A DNA stretch of 16,394 bases from Oscillospiraceae bacterium (lineage in GTDB: Bacteria; Bacillota; Clostridia; Oscillospirales; Ruminococcaceae): NCBI GenBank assembly GCA_004557855.1, contig SFFJ01000033.1:1-16394 (forward strand), written 5' to 3'. Positions 6,573-14,420 of the stretch are shown here, piece by piece. Made by a program: the position numbers and the translations under genes. The notes beneath the pieces were generated by a model. That model ran no database searches. It worked only from the letters and a program-made list of their open reading frames with translations, and was not told the DNA's origin. The stretch's first letter is position 1. The number at the start of each line of letters is the position of its first letter.

Positions 6573-6696
6573 GGGCTTCCTCCTCTTGCAGTGAAGACAA
6601 AATTTTAACAGCTCGTTTTATTGCCTCAACCCCTTCCACATCCCACGATATATTTGGTATAATAGATAGTAATTCGTCACACAAATTCTCGTACAT
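6562..6696 (-). CDS. 44-aa hypothetical protein before the late regulator
   Basis: A small, mostly helical acidic protein beginning MYENLCDELLS and ending EEEAHDR. The start is set by a perfect AAGGAG 6 bases before the ATG at 6696; the open frame upstream of it is AT-rich shadow. It overlaps the DUF1492 gene by 11 bases, so it may work as a translational leader or small partner for that regulator. I do not recognise the family. Its start lies only 27 bases from the divergent plus-strand gene at 6724. Confidence 0.65.
   Translation of the reverse strand: MYENLCDELLSIIPNISWDVEGVEAIKRAVKILSSLQEEEAHDR
6635..6663 (+). promoter_or_regulatory. Candidate sigma-70 promoter of the plus-strand cargo gene
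   Basis: TCCACA (6635-6640), a 17-base spacer, and TATAAT (6658-6663), about 60 bases upstream of the ATG at 6724. The -10 is perfect and the -35 matches 4 of 6. It lies inside the 44-aa gene on the other strand. Confidence 0.5.
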
Positions 6697-6723
6697 AAAA
6701 TTCTCCTTGAGGTTGTGTTTAAA

Positions 6724-7674
6724 ATGGAAAATCCGCGCGAAATAATTGATGATAAATATCAAGCGTTTATTGACAATGATTCAATCCATATGAACTACAC
6801 AAAGCTCGAATATGTTTATAAAAGCTATATTGGGCTTTTAGACAAAGTTGACGCCGTTTCAATGCTGATGAAAGAGCGGCAATTTCTGACAGAGTTACAT
6901 TTAATGGGGCCGCTTTTTCCGTTGACCGCGCATGAAAAATATCACGATGTCAGCGACAAGCTTCAAATTGAAGCCTCCGATTTTTTCAAGTACTCCAAAA
7001 TATTTCTAAACGATTTTACAAGATTCTATATTGGAGAGATTGGAAAAGATGACAAGCGTGGTATTACGCCCAAAAGTTTTGGAAGCTGCTTGCATTCGGT
7101 CATAAAGAACATTTCCTCCTTACCAGAGCATGCCACATTTTTATATAAGCCTTTTATCCGATACGGCAGGCAAATTGACGCCAGTGTTTGTGATTACCGT
7201 GATAAGTTTATAGAACACAGTGATTCTTTATCTACGCCTATGCTTAACACAGGGCCGTGTTCATTAAGGCTTGTACACATGGAAAGTAACGCATTTGGCA
7301 GACCCCGATCAACTGAGGAACAGCTAAAGGCCAACAACCTATTTCTGACCTCGCAGGATATGTTCCTGCTGCGAACAGAACATGGGACACATTGTTATGT
7401 TCATGTATCCCCCTACTATACAACTGGGGCGGATGTTTTTTCTGGTGACGAAATTGGCGAAATCTATGATGGGACAAAGTTGCATTTCAAAAAATACGGT
7501 GTCCACACGCATTACTTTCCGCCACTAAATGATGACCTTGAAAATGAATTTTCGATGCCTGTACACATTCATCAAATAGGTGAATCGCCGGATATTCTAC
7601 ATTCAATCGACCTAATTACGATTTTCACGTTCACAGCGCTTGATTCTCTCATGACATACAAAACCAATCAGTAA
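6724..7674 (+). CDS. Hypothetical 316-aa cargo protein with a HEPN-like motif
   Basis: I do not recognise the protein as a whole. The first 165 residues are predicted to be helical and end in YRDKFIEHSD (R159, H165), which fits the R-x4-6-H motif of HEPN RNases with the usual polar residue after R. The remainder (about 175-316) is mixed, with His-rich stretches (HTHYFPP, PVHIHQ). The gene is AT-rich and opposite to almost all neighbours, which marks it as acquired. The ATG at 6724 is preferred over GTG at 6715 because GAGG lies 2 bases before the GTG but 11 before the ATG. It ends 3 bases from the stop of the convergent gene, with no terminator between. An abortive-infection or exclusion role is a guess from the motif and the cargo position. 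Confidence 0.8.
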   Translation: MENPREIIDDKYQAFIDNDSIHMNYTKLEYVYKSYIGLLDKVDAVSMLMKERQFLTELHLMGPLFPLTAHEKYHDVSDKLQIEASDFFKYSKIFLNDFTRFYIGEIGKDDKRGITPKSFGSCLHSVIKNISSLPEHATFLYKPFIRYGRQIDASVCDYRDKFIEHSDSLSTPMLNTGPCSLRLVHMESNAFGRPRSTEEQLKANNLFLTSQDMFLLRTEHGTHCYVHVSPYYTTGADVFSGDEIGEIYDGTKLHFKKYGVHTHYFPPLNDDLENEFSMPVHIHQIGESPDILHSIDLITIFTFTALDSLMTYKTNQ

Positions 7675-7677
7675 AAC

Positions 7678-8058
7678 TCAGTTCCTCCCCACAATCGTCT
7701 TATCCCCGGTGGCGGCCTGGACGATCTGGCAGGCCAGGGCCAGCAGTTCGGCATCATCGGCACCGCGGGCTTGCGCCAGGCAGTAGGCGCGGCGCAGGGG
7801 CTCGGTGTTGCGGTTGGTGTCCACAAAAATGCCGCACAGGCGGTGGGTATCGTCCAGCATAGCGGCGTAAAGCCGGTACTGTGCCAGGATCTTATCCTTT
7901 TCCAGGTGGGCCTGTTCCCGGGTCAGCTGGTGGGCATAAAAATCCCGGTAGACAGCCCGCAGGCTTAAATACAGCAGCTGCTCCGGCGGGCGCAGCCCCT
8001 CCGGCAGAGCGTGGCCTGCCGCGGCGGTGCGTTCCAGTTCCTCAATGTTCGCGTTCAC
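7678..8058 (-). CDS. Conserved phage protein of unknown function
   Basis: 126 residues, helical, with LPEGLRPPEQLLYLSLR early on and many Arg, Gln and Ala. Similar helical proteins occur next to VRR-NUC genes in Clostridia phages, in my recollection, without a known role. I chose GTG at 8058 because GGAG lies 7 bases upstream; a TTG at 8079 has no ribosome site. It overlaps the VRR-NUC gene by 17 bases, so it is the last gene of the replication transcript. Its GC-rich codon use matches that module and not the adjacent cargo gene. Confidence 0.7.
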   Translation of the reverse strand: MNANIEELERTAAAGHALPEGLRPPEQLLYLSLRAVYRDFYAHQLTREQAHLEKDKILAQYRLYAAMLDDTHRLCGIFVDTNRNTEPLRRAYCLAQARGADDAELLALACQIVQAATGDKTIVGRN

Positions 8059-8449
8059 GATCCATCTCCATATAGGCAATCAGCCGGTCGCGGGCCTGCT
8101 CCCAGCCATAGCAGACGGCGGTGCAGTAGCCCTGCATATCCAGATGCTCCAGCCACCAGTGCTGTTCTTCCCGCACATGACCGCCGGGACGCTTCATTTC
8201 CAGGTACAGCCCGGCATAGCCGCCCCGCTGCACCGGCAGGCAGAGATCCGGCACGCCCTTTTTCACGCCCATCCGCTTGCGGGCAGCACCCTGGGCGGCG
8301 GTGCACTGGCGCTCGTTCTCCACATGGTACAGCAGCGCCAGTTCCGGCCAGCGGTGGCGCACCGTGGGCTGGGCCGCCCAGGCAATCACCGCCTGCTGGT
8401 GGCCGGTCTCTTTGGAAAGATCAAAATGCAAGGTTTTCTGTTCCGGCAT
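8042..8449 (-). CDS. VRR-NUC domain nuclease
   Basis: 135 residues forming one VRR-NUC domain: GVPDLCLP (P67-D68), GLYLEMKRPGG with the E84-x-K86 pair, then EEQHWWLEHL and a GW near 114. These are the catalytic D...ExK residues of the PD-(D/E)XK superfamily. VRR-NUC nucleases act on structured DNA such as junctions and flaps, and commonly accompany phage helicases. The ATG has GGAGG 5 bases upstream and overlaps the helicase gene by 29 bases. Strong translational linkage suggests it resolves intermediates made by the helicase. Confidence 0.9.
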   Translation of the reverse strand: MPEQKTLHFDLSKETGHQQAVIAWAAQPTVRHRWPELALLYHVENERQCTAAQGAARKRMGVKKGVPDLCLPVQRGGYAGLYLEMKRPGGHVREEQHWWLEHLDMQGYCTAVCYGWEQARDRLIAYMEMDREREH

Positions 8450-9971
8450 GGGGTCCTCCGTTCAGCAGGCGGTTCAGCATGGCGTTGGCCTGCATTTTGT
8501 TCAGTTCTTCGGGCAATTCGTACCTGCCTTTGCACAGGCGGCGCAGCAGGGCCATCTGCTTGTCGCTGGCGGGTTTGCTGCCCCAGCGGCGCAGGACGGC
8601 CAGGTCCCAGATGTACCGCTCGTCATCGTGCTCCTTGCACAGGGTGCGGTAGGCGCCGTCCAGGGCGGCCTGCATAGGCAGAACGGCACCGTCCGGCAGA
8701 TGTACCCGGCCCAGGTCATCCGGCGGCGGGATGCGCAGCCGCCTGCCCTCTTTCAGTCCGCAGACCAGGGCGCCGTCCGGCATTTTGAAGTAGTTCACCT
8801 CGTGGGTGTTGTAGCGCTGCTCGGCCGCCCAAAGGTTGACGGTGGTAATGTTGCGGATCCAGCTTTGGGGGCAGTCGGCTGCGCGCTCGGCCTTGCCGGG
8901 CAGGGTGAACAGTAGCCCCTGCACATCCTTTTGCCGGGCCGGGGGCACATCGCTCAGGTCGATGCCCAGCAGGCTGGGGGCGGTGCACAGGCTGGCCTTG
9001 CCGGTGACGCCCACGCAGTCGATGAGGGTCAGCTTCGCCTTGCCGGGGTATAGCCGGAGCCCGCGGCCCACCATCTGGGTGTACAGACTGTCGGACTGGG
9101 TGGGCCGGGCGATGAGTACCGTTTCCACCCGGGGAATGTCGGTGCCCTCGGTGAATACCATGCAGTTGACCAGGCAGGGTATCTCCCCTGCCGTAAACCG
9201 GGCGATGATGCCCGCACGGTCCTGCGTCTCGCCGGTGACGACCTCGGCCCCGGGGATGCGCTGGGCAATCTCGTGGCACTGGGCCACGCTGACGGCAAAA
9301 ATCAGGGTGGCACCGTGGGCCAGGCGGCGGTAGGCATCGGCAATGGCATCGGCGGTGCCCTCCATGGCCTGGGCCAACTCGCCGGGGGCATAATCGCCGT
9401 GGGCGGTGCGGATGCCCCGCAGATCGTAGCCGATGTCCACCCGCTTGCAGTCGATGTCGCATAAGTATCCCTGTTTAATGCCCCAGCGCAGGTCCTTGTC
9501 GAAGATGATCTCGCTGAACACATCGTCCAGGCGGGCGCGGTCGCTGCGGTTGGGGGTGGCGGTAAAGCCCAGCAGCAGCCGCGGGGTAAAATAATCCAGC
9601 ACCTTGCGGTAGCTTTTGGCGGCGGCGTGATGGGCCTCATCCACCACGATGATGTCGAAGTCCCGGGGACAGTAGCGGTTCAGCCGCCGGGCCAGGCTTT
9701 GCACCGAGGCACTGACCACCTCGGCCCCCGGCGGGGCATGTTCGCTGCCCTGCTCCACCCCGGTGGGGCAGGTAAAATACCGCAGCGGCTGGTGCACCAG
9801 TTCTTCCCGGTGGGATAAAATCAGCATCCGCCCTTTGCGGGGCAAGTGCGTAAAGATAACGGTTTTGCCAAGGCCTGTTGCCAGGCGGCACAAATACGCT
9901 CCTGACGGCTGCTGGGCAATGGTGTCCAGACATTCCTGCTGGTAGGGGCGCAGGGTGATGACGTTGTCCAA
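8421..9971 (-). CDS. Superfamily 2 DEAH-box DNA helicase
   Basis: 516 residues. It contains a Q-motif-like LRPYQQE at 7-13, motif I ATGLGKT at 31-37, motif II DEAH at 111-114, a motif III FTATPNR, and a C-terminal helicase domain with VGRGLRLYPGK (motif VI). This is a phage SF2 helicase of the kind found in Firmicute replication modules. The C-terminal part (about 380-516) is a variable extension. I chose TTG at 9971 because AAGGAAGG lies just upstream and residue 1 then leads directly into the conserved start; the longer frame to 10025 runs into the repeat region. It probably unwinds DNA at the origin or forks together with the DUF927 and CHC2 proteins. Confidence 0.92.
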   Translation of the reverse strand: MDNVITLRPYQQECLDTIAQQPSGAYLCRLATGLGKTVIFTHLPRKGRMLILSHREELVHQPLRYFTCPTGVEQGSEHAPPGAEVVSASVQSLARRLNRYCPRDFDIIVVDEAHHAAAKSYRKVLDYFTPRLLLGFTATPNRSDRARLDDVFSEIIFDKDLRWGIKQGYLCDIDCKRVDIGYDLRGIRTAHGDYAPGELAQAMEGTADAIADAYRRLAHGATLIFAVSVAQCHEIAQRIPGAEVVTGETQDRAGIIARFTAGEIPCLVNCMVFTEGTDIPRVETVLIARPTQSDSLYTQMVGRGLRLYPGKAKLTLIDCVGVTGKASLCTAPSLLGIDLSDVPPARQKDVQGLLFTLPGKAERAADCPQSWIRNITTVNLWAAEQRYNTHEVNYFKMPDGALVCGLKEGRRLRIPPPDDLGRVHLPDGAVLPMQAALDGAYRTLCKEHDDERYIWDLAVLRRWGSKPASDKQMALLRRLCKGRYELPEELNKMQANAMLNRLLNGGPHAGTENLAF

Positions 9972-9998
9972 GATAGCTTCCTTCCTTATTATAATAGA

Positions 9999-10266
9999 GG
10001 TAACACCACGAACACCTTGTATCACCCTGTGGTGTTACCGAATTTATACGATGCTAAGGCAAAAATAGAGGGTGTAACACTTGTAACACCACTTTGCACA
10101 AACTCTTTATAGCGGAGAACACCCCCCGCTTTCTCTCCCACTCTGTGTGTCCACCCATATAAAGTGTGTTTATGGTGTGTTACAGGTGTTTCGGTGTTTC
10201 ACTTGCCTATTTTTGACGTTCCTGCGTTTTTAATTGGGTAACACCTCTGGCGGGACAAGGTGTTTC
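9999..10266. repeat. Iterated GTAACACC/GGTGTTAC region, candidate origin or operator
   Basis: The non-coding gap 9972-10272 separates the helicase and DUF927 genes. It holds a perfect 11-bp inverted repeat (9999-10009 with 10029-10039, 19-base spacer) and related motifs at 10071-10080, 10082-10091, 10177-10183 and 10236-10246. Shorter GGTGTTTC copies occur at about 10186, 10192 and 10259. The copies lie in both orientations and are embedded in AT-rich stretches (10040-10060, 10200-10235) and a pyrimidine tract near 10120-10140. Iterons between replication genes are typical of phage origins; a repressor operator array is the alternative. No gene is seen here. Confidence 0.55.
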
Positions 10267-10272
10267 ATGGGG

Positions 10273-12087
10273 CTACAGCGGGGTAAAATCTGTACATTCT
10301 ATCGTTGCCTGTTCAGATTCATGGGGCAGATGCAGGCATACGCAGCGCATGACGCTGCCGCCCATCCGCTTAGTGACGGTGGTTTTGCCGCCGCTGGTCT
10401 TGATCAGCTTCTCCCCTTTCAGGTAGCTGAGCAGTGCCGTGGGGTTGTAGCCGGCTTCATCGGCCACCCGGCGGAATACCGAGTTGATGATATACACCCA
10501 GTCGCCGTCCAGCACGCCGTAGACATCGCCCTGCTCTACATCGGGACGCAGGCGGTTGACGTTCTGGGCCACCCAGTCGCACATGTAGTCGTACCCGCGG
10601 GCACCCAGCGACACCGCGGCCCGGCTGGCCAGGAACTGCCCCAGGTCAGCCGAGGTCAGGCATTGGCCGTCTTTAAAGATCCACTCGGTGGCCAGCTGGT
10701 CGGCGGTCACGATCAGGGCGGCGGCCATGGCCTGTTTGTCGGTGGTTTCGGCGCGGTTCAGCTGGGCAAAGGCGGCGTTATAGAGCTTTTTGGCGTAGTC
10801 CACCGCGCCGGGGTTTAGTAAATGCTCCACAAAATCCCGCCCGGCATGGCCGTAGCTGCGCCTAAACGCCTGGGCTGCGGCGTGGCCGTTGCCCACCACC
10901 TTGTGGGCGCTGGTACATTCGATCTCGATGACGCGGTTCACCGCGCCTGCACCGGCCCCCAGCGTGTTGATGGGGGTCTCGCCGGTGGTGATCATGGCGT
11001 TGGCCCAGGTGGGGGTGATGTCCACGCCGCCCATCTTGTTGCCCCGGATGCGTCCCGCACCCTGGCTGAGCCGGTAGACGTTGAACACCACCTGGCCCCG
11101 GCTGTTTTTGGCAAGCTGCAGCTCGTCAATGCACATGGGCAGGCTGTTCAGAAAGGCAGCGGTGCGCTCATAGCCCACATCGGTGCCGTCAAAGGTTTTG
11201 ATGTACTTGCCCATCTCGGGGCAGGCCCACACCGAGGCTGCAGCCATCAGGGCCACGGTCTTGCCGGTGGAGGAATCCACGCCCCACAGGTGTACAAAGA
11301 ACGGCAGCACCCCCAGCGGTTTGACCAGCACGCTGGCAAAGCTGGCGGCCAGCACGATGCGGGCGGCGTAGCTTTCCAGCCGGAAGGCCGCGGCGGCAGC
11401 TTTCCATTGCAGATAGGTTCCGGCGGGGCGGGTGGCGTTGAAGATGGCCGCATACTCCGGCCCGCCGTCATACACCAGCCCGTCCACATAGGGGCTGAAC
11501 AGGCTGTCGCTGACCCATCCCAGCCGCCCCACCGATTTGCTGACCGGCAAGCGGCCATCGTTCAGGCCGTACAGGTCGGTCAGGTAGTCGCTTAAATCCA
11601 CCGCCATCCGCTTGTTAATGCCCATGCCTACATCAGCCAGCTTCATCAGCTCCAGCGGGTTGGCATACTGGCTGCAGGCGATGATGAGTTTGCGCCAGTG
11701 CCCGTCCTTGCGAAAGGCCAGCTCCACCTTTTCGGCGCCGGTGTCAATATTCACGAACCGGCGGGAAATCGTCACAGGGTTCTGGCAGGCCACGGTTTCG
11801 TACATCCCCTGCCCCCGGCGCACGCCGTATTCATCGCAGCGCCAATCGCCGCAGTTCAGCTCCTGGGGTTGGCCGTCGGCACAGGTCAGGTTATCCTCCG
11901 GAACTAAGGCCCCGCGCTGGCTTTCGCAGTAGGCGGCGTACAGGCTTTTAAAGTTGGAAACGCCAACCGCTTTGGCAGCAATCGCCATCTTCTCCAGCAA
12001 GCGTTTTTGGTCGAAGGGATTTTTTACGGCAAACAGTTCGGCAAAGGGCTTGTCGGTTTCTAAGTAGTCCTCTTTGGTATAGTCCAA
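10273..12087 (-). CDS. DUF927-domain phage replication ATPase (primase-associated helicase)
   Basis: 604 residues. A central ATPase has Walker A GVDSSTGKT at 269-277 and Walker B-like MCIDELQ at 318-324, followed by conserved RLSQGAGR and GGVDITPTW stretches. DUF927 proteins are superfamily-3-like helicases often encoded next to, or fused with, CHC2/TOPRIM primases in phages and plasmids. The N-terminal 180 residues are less conserved; the C-terminus (about 520-604) may bind DNA. It begins with TTG at 12087, with AAGGAGG 10 bases upstream, and overlaps the CHC2 gene by 28 bases. It likely forms the replicative helicase or primosome core with that protein. Confidence 0.9.
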   Translation of the reverse strand: MDYTKEDYLETDKPFAELFAVKNPFDQKRLLEKMAIAAKAVGVSNFKSLYAAYCESQRGALVPEDNLTCADGQPQELNCGDWRCDEYGVRRGQGMYETVACQNPVTISRRFVNIDTGAEKVELAFRKDGHWRKLIIACSQYANPLELMKLADVGMGINKRMAVDLSDYLTDLYGLNDGRLPVSKSVGRLGWVSDSLFSPYVDGLVYDGGPEYAAIFNATRPAGTYLQWKAAAAAFRLESYAARIVLAASFASVLVKPLGVLPFFVHLWGVDSSTGKTVALMAAASVWACPEMGKYIKTFDGTDVGYERTAAFLNSLPMCIDELQLAKNSRGQVVFNVYRLSQGAGRIRGNKMGGVDITPTWANAMITTGETPINTLGAGAGAVNRVIEIECTSAHKVVGNGHAAAQAFRRSYGHAGRDFVEHLLNPGAVDYAKKLYNAAFAQLNRAETTDKQAMAAALIVTADQLATEWIFKDGQCLTSADLGQFLASRAAVSLGARGYDYMCDWVAQNVNRLRPDVEQGDVYGVLDGDWVYIINSVFRRVADEAGYNPTALLSYLKGEKLIKTSGGKTTVTKRMGGSVMRCVCLHLPHESEQATIECTDFTPL

Positions 12088-12686
12088 GTGGGCAGCACCT
12101 CCTTGCGTTCATAGAGCTCCTCTTTCATATATTGCAGATATTCTTCGTTGGCCTGCTCCAGCGCATAGCGGGCGGCGTAGTCGTGGGCGCCGGGACGCGG
12201 AGGCGGCAGGTCGTGGATGCGCTTCAGTGCCTGGGTCACCGTCCAAAGCAGCTGCTCCTGCCGGGCCGCAGCGGCTTCCCTCTGGGCTTTGCGCTGCTGC
12301 CATGCGGTGACTTCTTCCGCATCCGGGGCCGGGGCATCCAACAGGCCCAGGGAAAAGTCTGCATCCAGCCGCCTGGCGGCGGGGATGGGCTTCAGTCTCA
12401 GCAGCTTTTCCACAAAGGTCACCACGTCCCCGCCCTCCCCGCAGCCGAAGCAGTAAAATCCCTCGGTGCCGGGGTAGATCTTGAAGCTGGGGGTCTTTTC
12501 GTTATGGAACGGGCAGCAGCACAGTCCGTGGCGGTCCGGGTGCAGACCATAGCGCTCGGCAGCCGCCCGCATGGGCACAGCTTCCACAATGCGGGCAAAC
12601 ACCTCCGGCGGCAGGCCGGTATGGGGCACCCGCTCGCCGGGTGCATGGAGGCGGTTCATGGGGCGGCGGGGCAGATAGCGCGGCAT
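12060..12686 (-). CDS. CHC2 zinc-finger protein (DnaG N-terminal-like)
   Basis: 208 residues. A CHC2 zinc finger lies at 58-82 (C58-x2-H61-x17-C79-x2-C82), with the family's CPFHNEKTPSF and FYCFGCGEGGDVV stretches. No TOPRIM catalytic domain follows; instead there is a helical, charged tail (about 120-208). It is therefore a stand-alone primer-initiation or DNA-binding subunit rather than a full primase. Its ATG overlaps the TGA of the SSB gene as TGATG and has no ribosome site of its own, pointing to translation by re-initiation after SSB. An ATG at 12659 also lacks a ribosome site. Confidence 0.9.
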   Translation of the reverse strand: MPRYLPRRPMNRLHAPGERVPHTGLPPEVFARIVEAVPMRAAAERYGLHPDRHGLCCCPFHNEKTPSFKIYPGTEGFYCFGCGEGGDVVTFVEKLLRLKPIPAARRLDADFSLGLLDAPAPDAEEVTAWQQRKAQREAAAARQEQLLWTVTQALKRIHDLPPPRPGAHDYAARYALEQANEEYLQYMKEELYERKEVLPTWTIPKRTT

Positions 12687-13099
12687 CAGAACGGCAGATC
12701 GCCGGTATCGGCGATCGGTTCATAGTCCGGTGCCGGCGGCGTCACATCCGGTTCCCGCGTCTCGGCCTGGGTGCCGGCAGATTTCGGCCCGGCAAAGTTC
12801 AGGTTGTTGGCCACGACCTCAACCGCCGTGCGGTTTGCGCCGGTCTTGTCCTGGTAGGTACGGGTCTGCAGACGACCGTCCACCACGATCAGAGAACCCT
12901 TTTGGAAATATTTGCAGACGAACTCAGCCGTGCGGTCCCAGGCCACCACATCGATCCAGTCGGCCTGGCTCTGGCCGTTGGCATCTTTGCGGCCGCGGTC
13001 GCAGGCGATGCGGAAAGACGCAACGTTTTTGCCGGTCGCAGTCTGGCGCAGTTCCGGGTCACGGGCCAAGCGGCCCATAATGGCAACAAGATTCAACAT
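12686..13099 (-). CDS. ssb: Single-stranded DNA-binding protein
   Basis: 137 residues. An OB fold spans about 1-105, with the typical start MLNLVAIMGRLARDPELR and a VDGRLQTRTYQDKTG strand pair. A Pro/Glu-rich linker and the acidic tip DTGDLPF (131-137) follow; this tip recruits partner enzymes in the SSB family. It coats single-stranded DNA during replication and recombination. GAGGAG lies 8 bases before the ATG. It sits between the RecB-like nuclease (2-base gap) and the CHC2 gene. Confidence 0.97.
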   Translation of the reverse strand: MLNLVAIMGRLARDPELRQTATGKNVASFRIACDRGRKDANGQSQADWIDVVAWDRTAEFVCKYFQKGSLIVVDGRLQTRTYQDKTGANRTAVEVVANNLNFAGPKSAGTQAETREPDVTPPAPDYEPIADTGDLPF

Positions 13100-13101
13100 A
13101 T

Positions 13102-13893
13102 TCAGATCTCCTCAAAAGCAGTAATTTTTTTGTGCTGCAGGCACCACGGACAGTGCCCGCAGGCCTGGGGCTCGTCCCCGGCCAGAATTTCTTTCATGCG
13201 CTGCATGGTATAGGCGGTGTCGGCGGCAGCGGCGTCCATGATCTCAGAGCCGAACACGATGGCCTGCACATCGCCGTCTGCTTTGCTGGCAGCGATCAGC
13301 CCCACCCGGGGCGCAGCAATGCCGTTCTGGGCGGCAATCTCGCGGTAGATGTACAGCTGCATGGGATAATTCCAGTTCGCCCACCAGTCCAGCGATTCCT
13401 CCCGCACCGGGTCGTACTGCGGCCGGAAGTCCCGCGCTGTTTTAATATCGTAGATGCTGCCGTCCTTGTCCACCAGGTCCATCATTACCCGCATGTGCAG
13501 ACCGTACAGCGTGCCGGTCAGGATCACCTGCTTGCGGCAGCGGCGCACGATACCGTACAGGTAGGGGCTGCGGCGCACGGCGGTGGCCAGTTCCGGGGCC
13601 GCGGCAAACTCGGCTTTCAGCTGGCCTTTGGTTGTCCCCCGGCTGCTCAGCAGTTCCGGGTGAGCAGCCAGGTAGCGCTCAAACTCGGCAGAGGACAGCG
13701 TCAGCGCGTTCTCGAACAGATGGCCGAACGCGAACGCCGTTTTGTTGCCGGAGCGCGGGGCCTTGCGGCGGTATCCGGCCAGCCAGGCAGCTTCACAACG
13801 TTTGGCCGACTTGACATCGCTGCTGGAGAACCACCGCCGCCGGGCAGCCGGGCTGTGATAGTTACTCTCCGTCAGCCTGAACTCCCGCGCCAT
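13102..13893 (-). CDS. RecB-family/DUF3799 (RecE-like) exonuclease with probable Fe-S cluster
   Basis: 263 residues. PD-(D/E)XK elements are G57-H58-x2-E61, D139 in VMMDLVD, D149-I-K151 and the QLYIY stretch at 179-183. C33 together with C245, C248 and C251 (CGHCPWC) is spaced like the 4Fe-4S ligands of AddB and Cas4 nucleases. The protein resembles DUF3799 exonucleases in phage recombination modules, which resect double-stranded ends for annealing. No RecT-type annealing protein is recognised here. The ATG is preceded by AAGGAGGCGGAGG. It overlaps the zinc-ribbon gene by 32 bases and lies 2 bases from ssb. Confidence 0.85.
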   Translation of the reverse strand: MAREFRLTESNYHSPAARRRWFSSSDVKSAKRCEAAWLAGYRRKAPRSGNKTAFAFGHLFENALTLSSAEFERYLAAHPELLSSRGTTKGQLKAEFAAAPELATAVRRSPYLYGIVRRCRKQVILTGTLYGLHMRVMMDLVDKDGSIYDIKTARDFRPQYDPVREESLDWWANWNYPMQLYIYREIAAQNGIAAPRVGLIAASKADGDVQAIVFGSEIMDAAAADTAYTMQRMKEILAGDEPQACGHCPWCLQHKKITAFEEI

Positions 13894-14419
13894 GGTCCTC
13901 CGCCTCCTTACGTTTCGTTACACAAGGCCAGCACAGGGCCACTCCATATTTCTTGCGGGATGCTTCGGCCACTTTGGCAGCGGGCCATATTTGCGTGCCG
14001 ATGGCGTCCGAGTGGATGATCTTCCCGCAGTCGGCACAGACCAGCGGGGCCGGGGCCGGAGCGGCAACCGGGCGGCGGGGCCGGATGCGGACGCCGCCCA
14101 CGCGTTCCTTGCCAAACTTCACGGTGGGATCAAAGTACAGCTGTACCGGCAGGCCCACCCATTCGTCCATGAAGCTGCTGCCGGCCAGTTTCTCGATGGT
14201 TTTGGCGTTGGTTTTGTTGCAGATCAGCGGCTTGGCATCCTCTTTCCAGCGGATCACCAGGCACATTTCCTGGCTGCCTTTCTCGCCGGTGACCAGTTCC
14301 TGATCCACCGATGCGATAGTCAGCACCATGTCCTTGCCGTCCGGCAGGCACCAGCCGCCGAACCAGTCGGGATTAAAAGCACGTTTCCAATGGATGTGCT
14401 GGGTAGTAATTTCAGGCAT
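13862..14419 (-). CDS. Zinc-ribbon phage protein in the recombination module
   Basis: 185 residues. The N-terminal part (about 8-115) looks beta-rich and OB-like (MVLTIASV, MCLVIRW, QLYFDP), with conserved-looking NAKTIEKLAGSSFMDEWVG in the middle. An Ala/Pro linker leads to a zinc ribbon: C128-x2-C131 and C163-x2-C166. I recall similar proteins beside DUF3799 nucleases in Clostridia phages, with no proven role; a DNA-binding or annealing helper is plausible. The ATG at 14419 has AAGGAG 7 bases upstream; the frame upstream of it is shadow. It overlaps the nuclease gene and starts right after the stop of the gene ending at 14421. Confidence 0.8.
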   Translation of the reverse strand: MPEITTQHIHWKRAFNPDWFGGWCLPDGKDMVLTIASVDQELVTGEKGSQEMCLVIRWKEDAKPLICNKTNAKTIEKLAGSSFMDEWVGLPVQLYFDPTVKFGKERVGGVRIRPRRPVAAPAPAPLVCADCGKIIHSDAIGTQIWPAAKVAEASRKKYGVALCWPCVTKRKEAEDHGAGVQADGE

Positions 14420-14420
14420 A

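Noticed and set aside
9988..9993. Perfect TATAAT on the minus strand just upstream of the helicase gene
   Set aside because: Transcription would begin inside the helicase ribosome site, and the expected -35 position reads GGTGTT. It is probably chance in an AT-rich spot.
13132..14019. A 295-codon plus-strand open frame across the nuclease gene
   Set aside because: Shadow frame in GC-rich DNA; the opposite strand has catalytic motifs and good ribosome sites.
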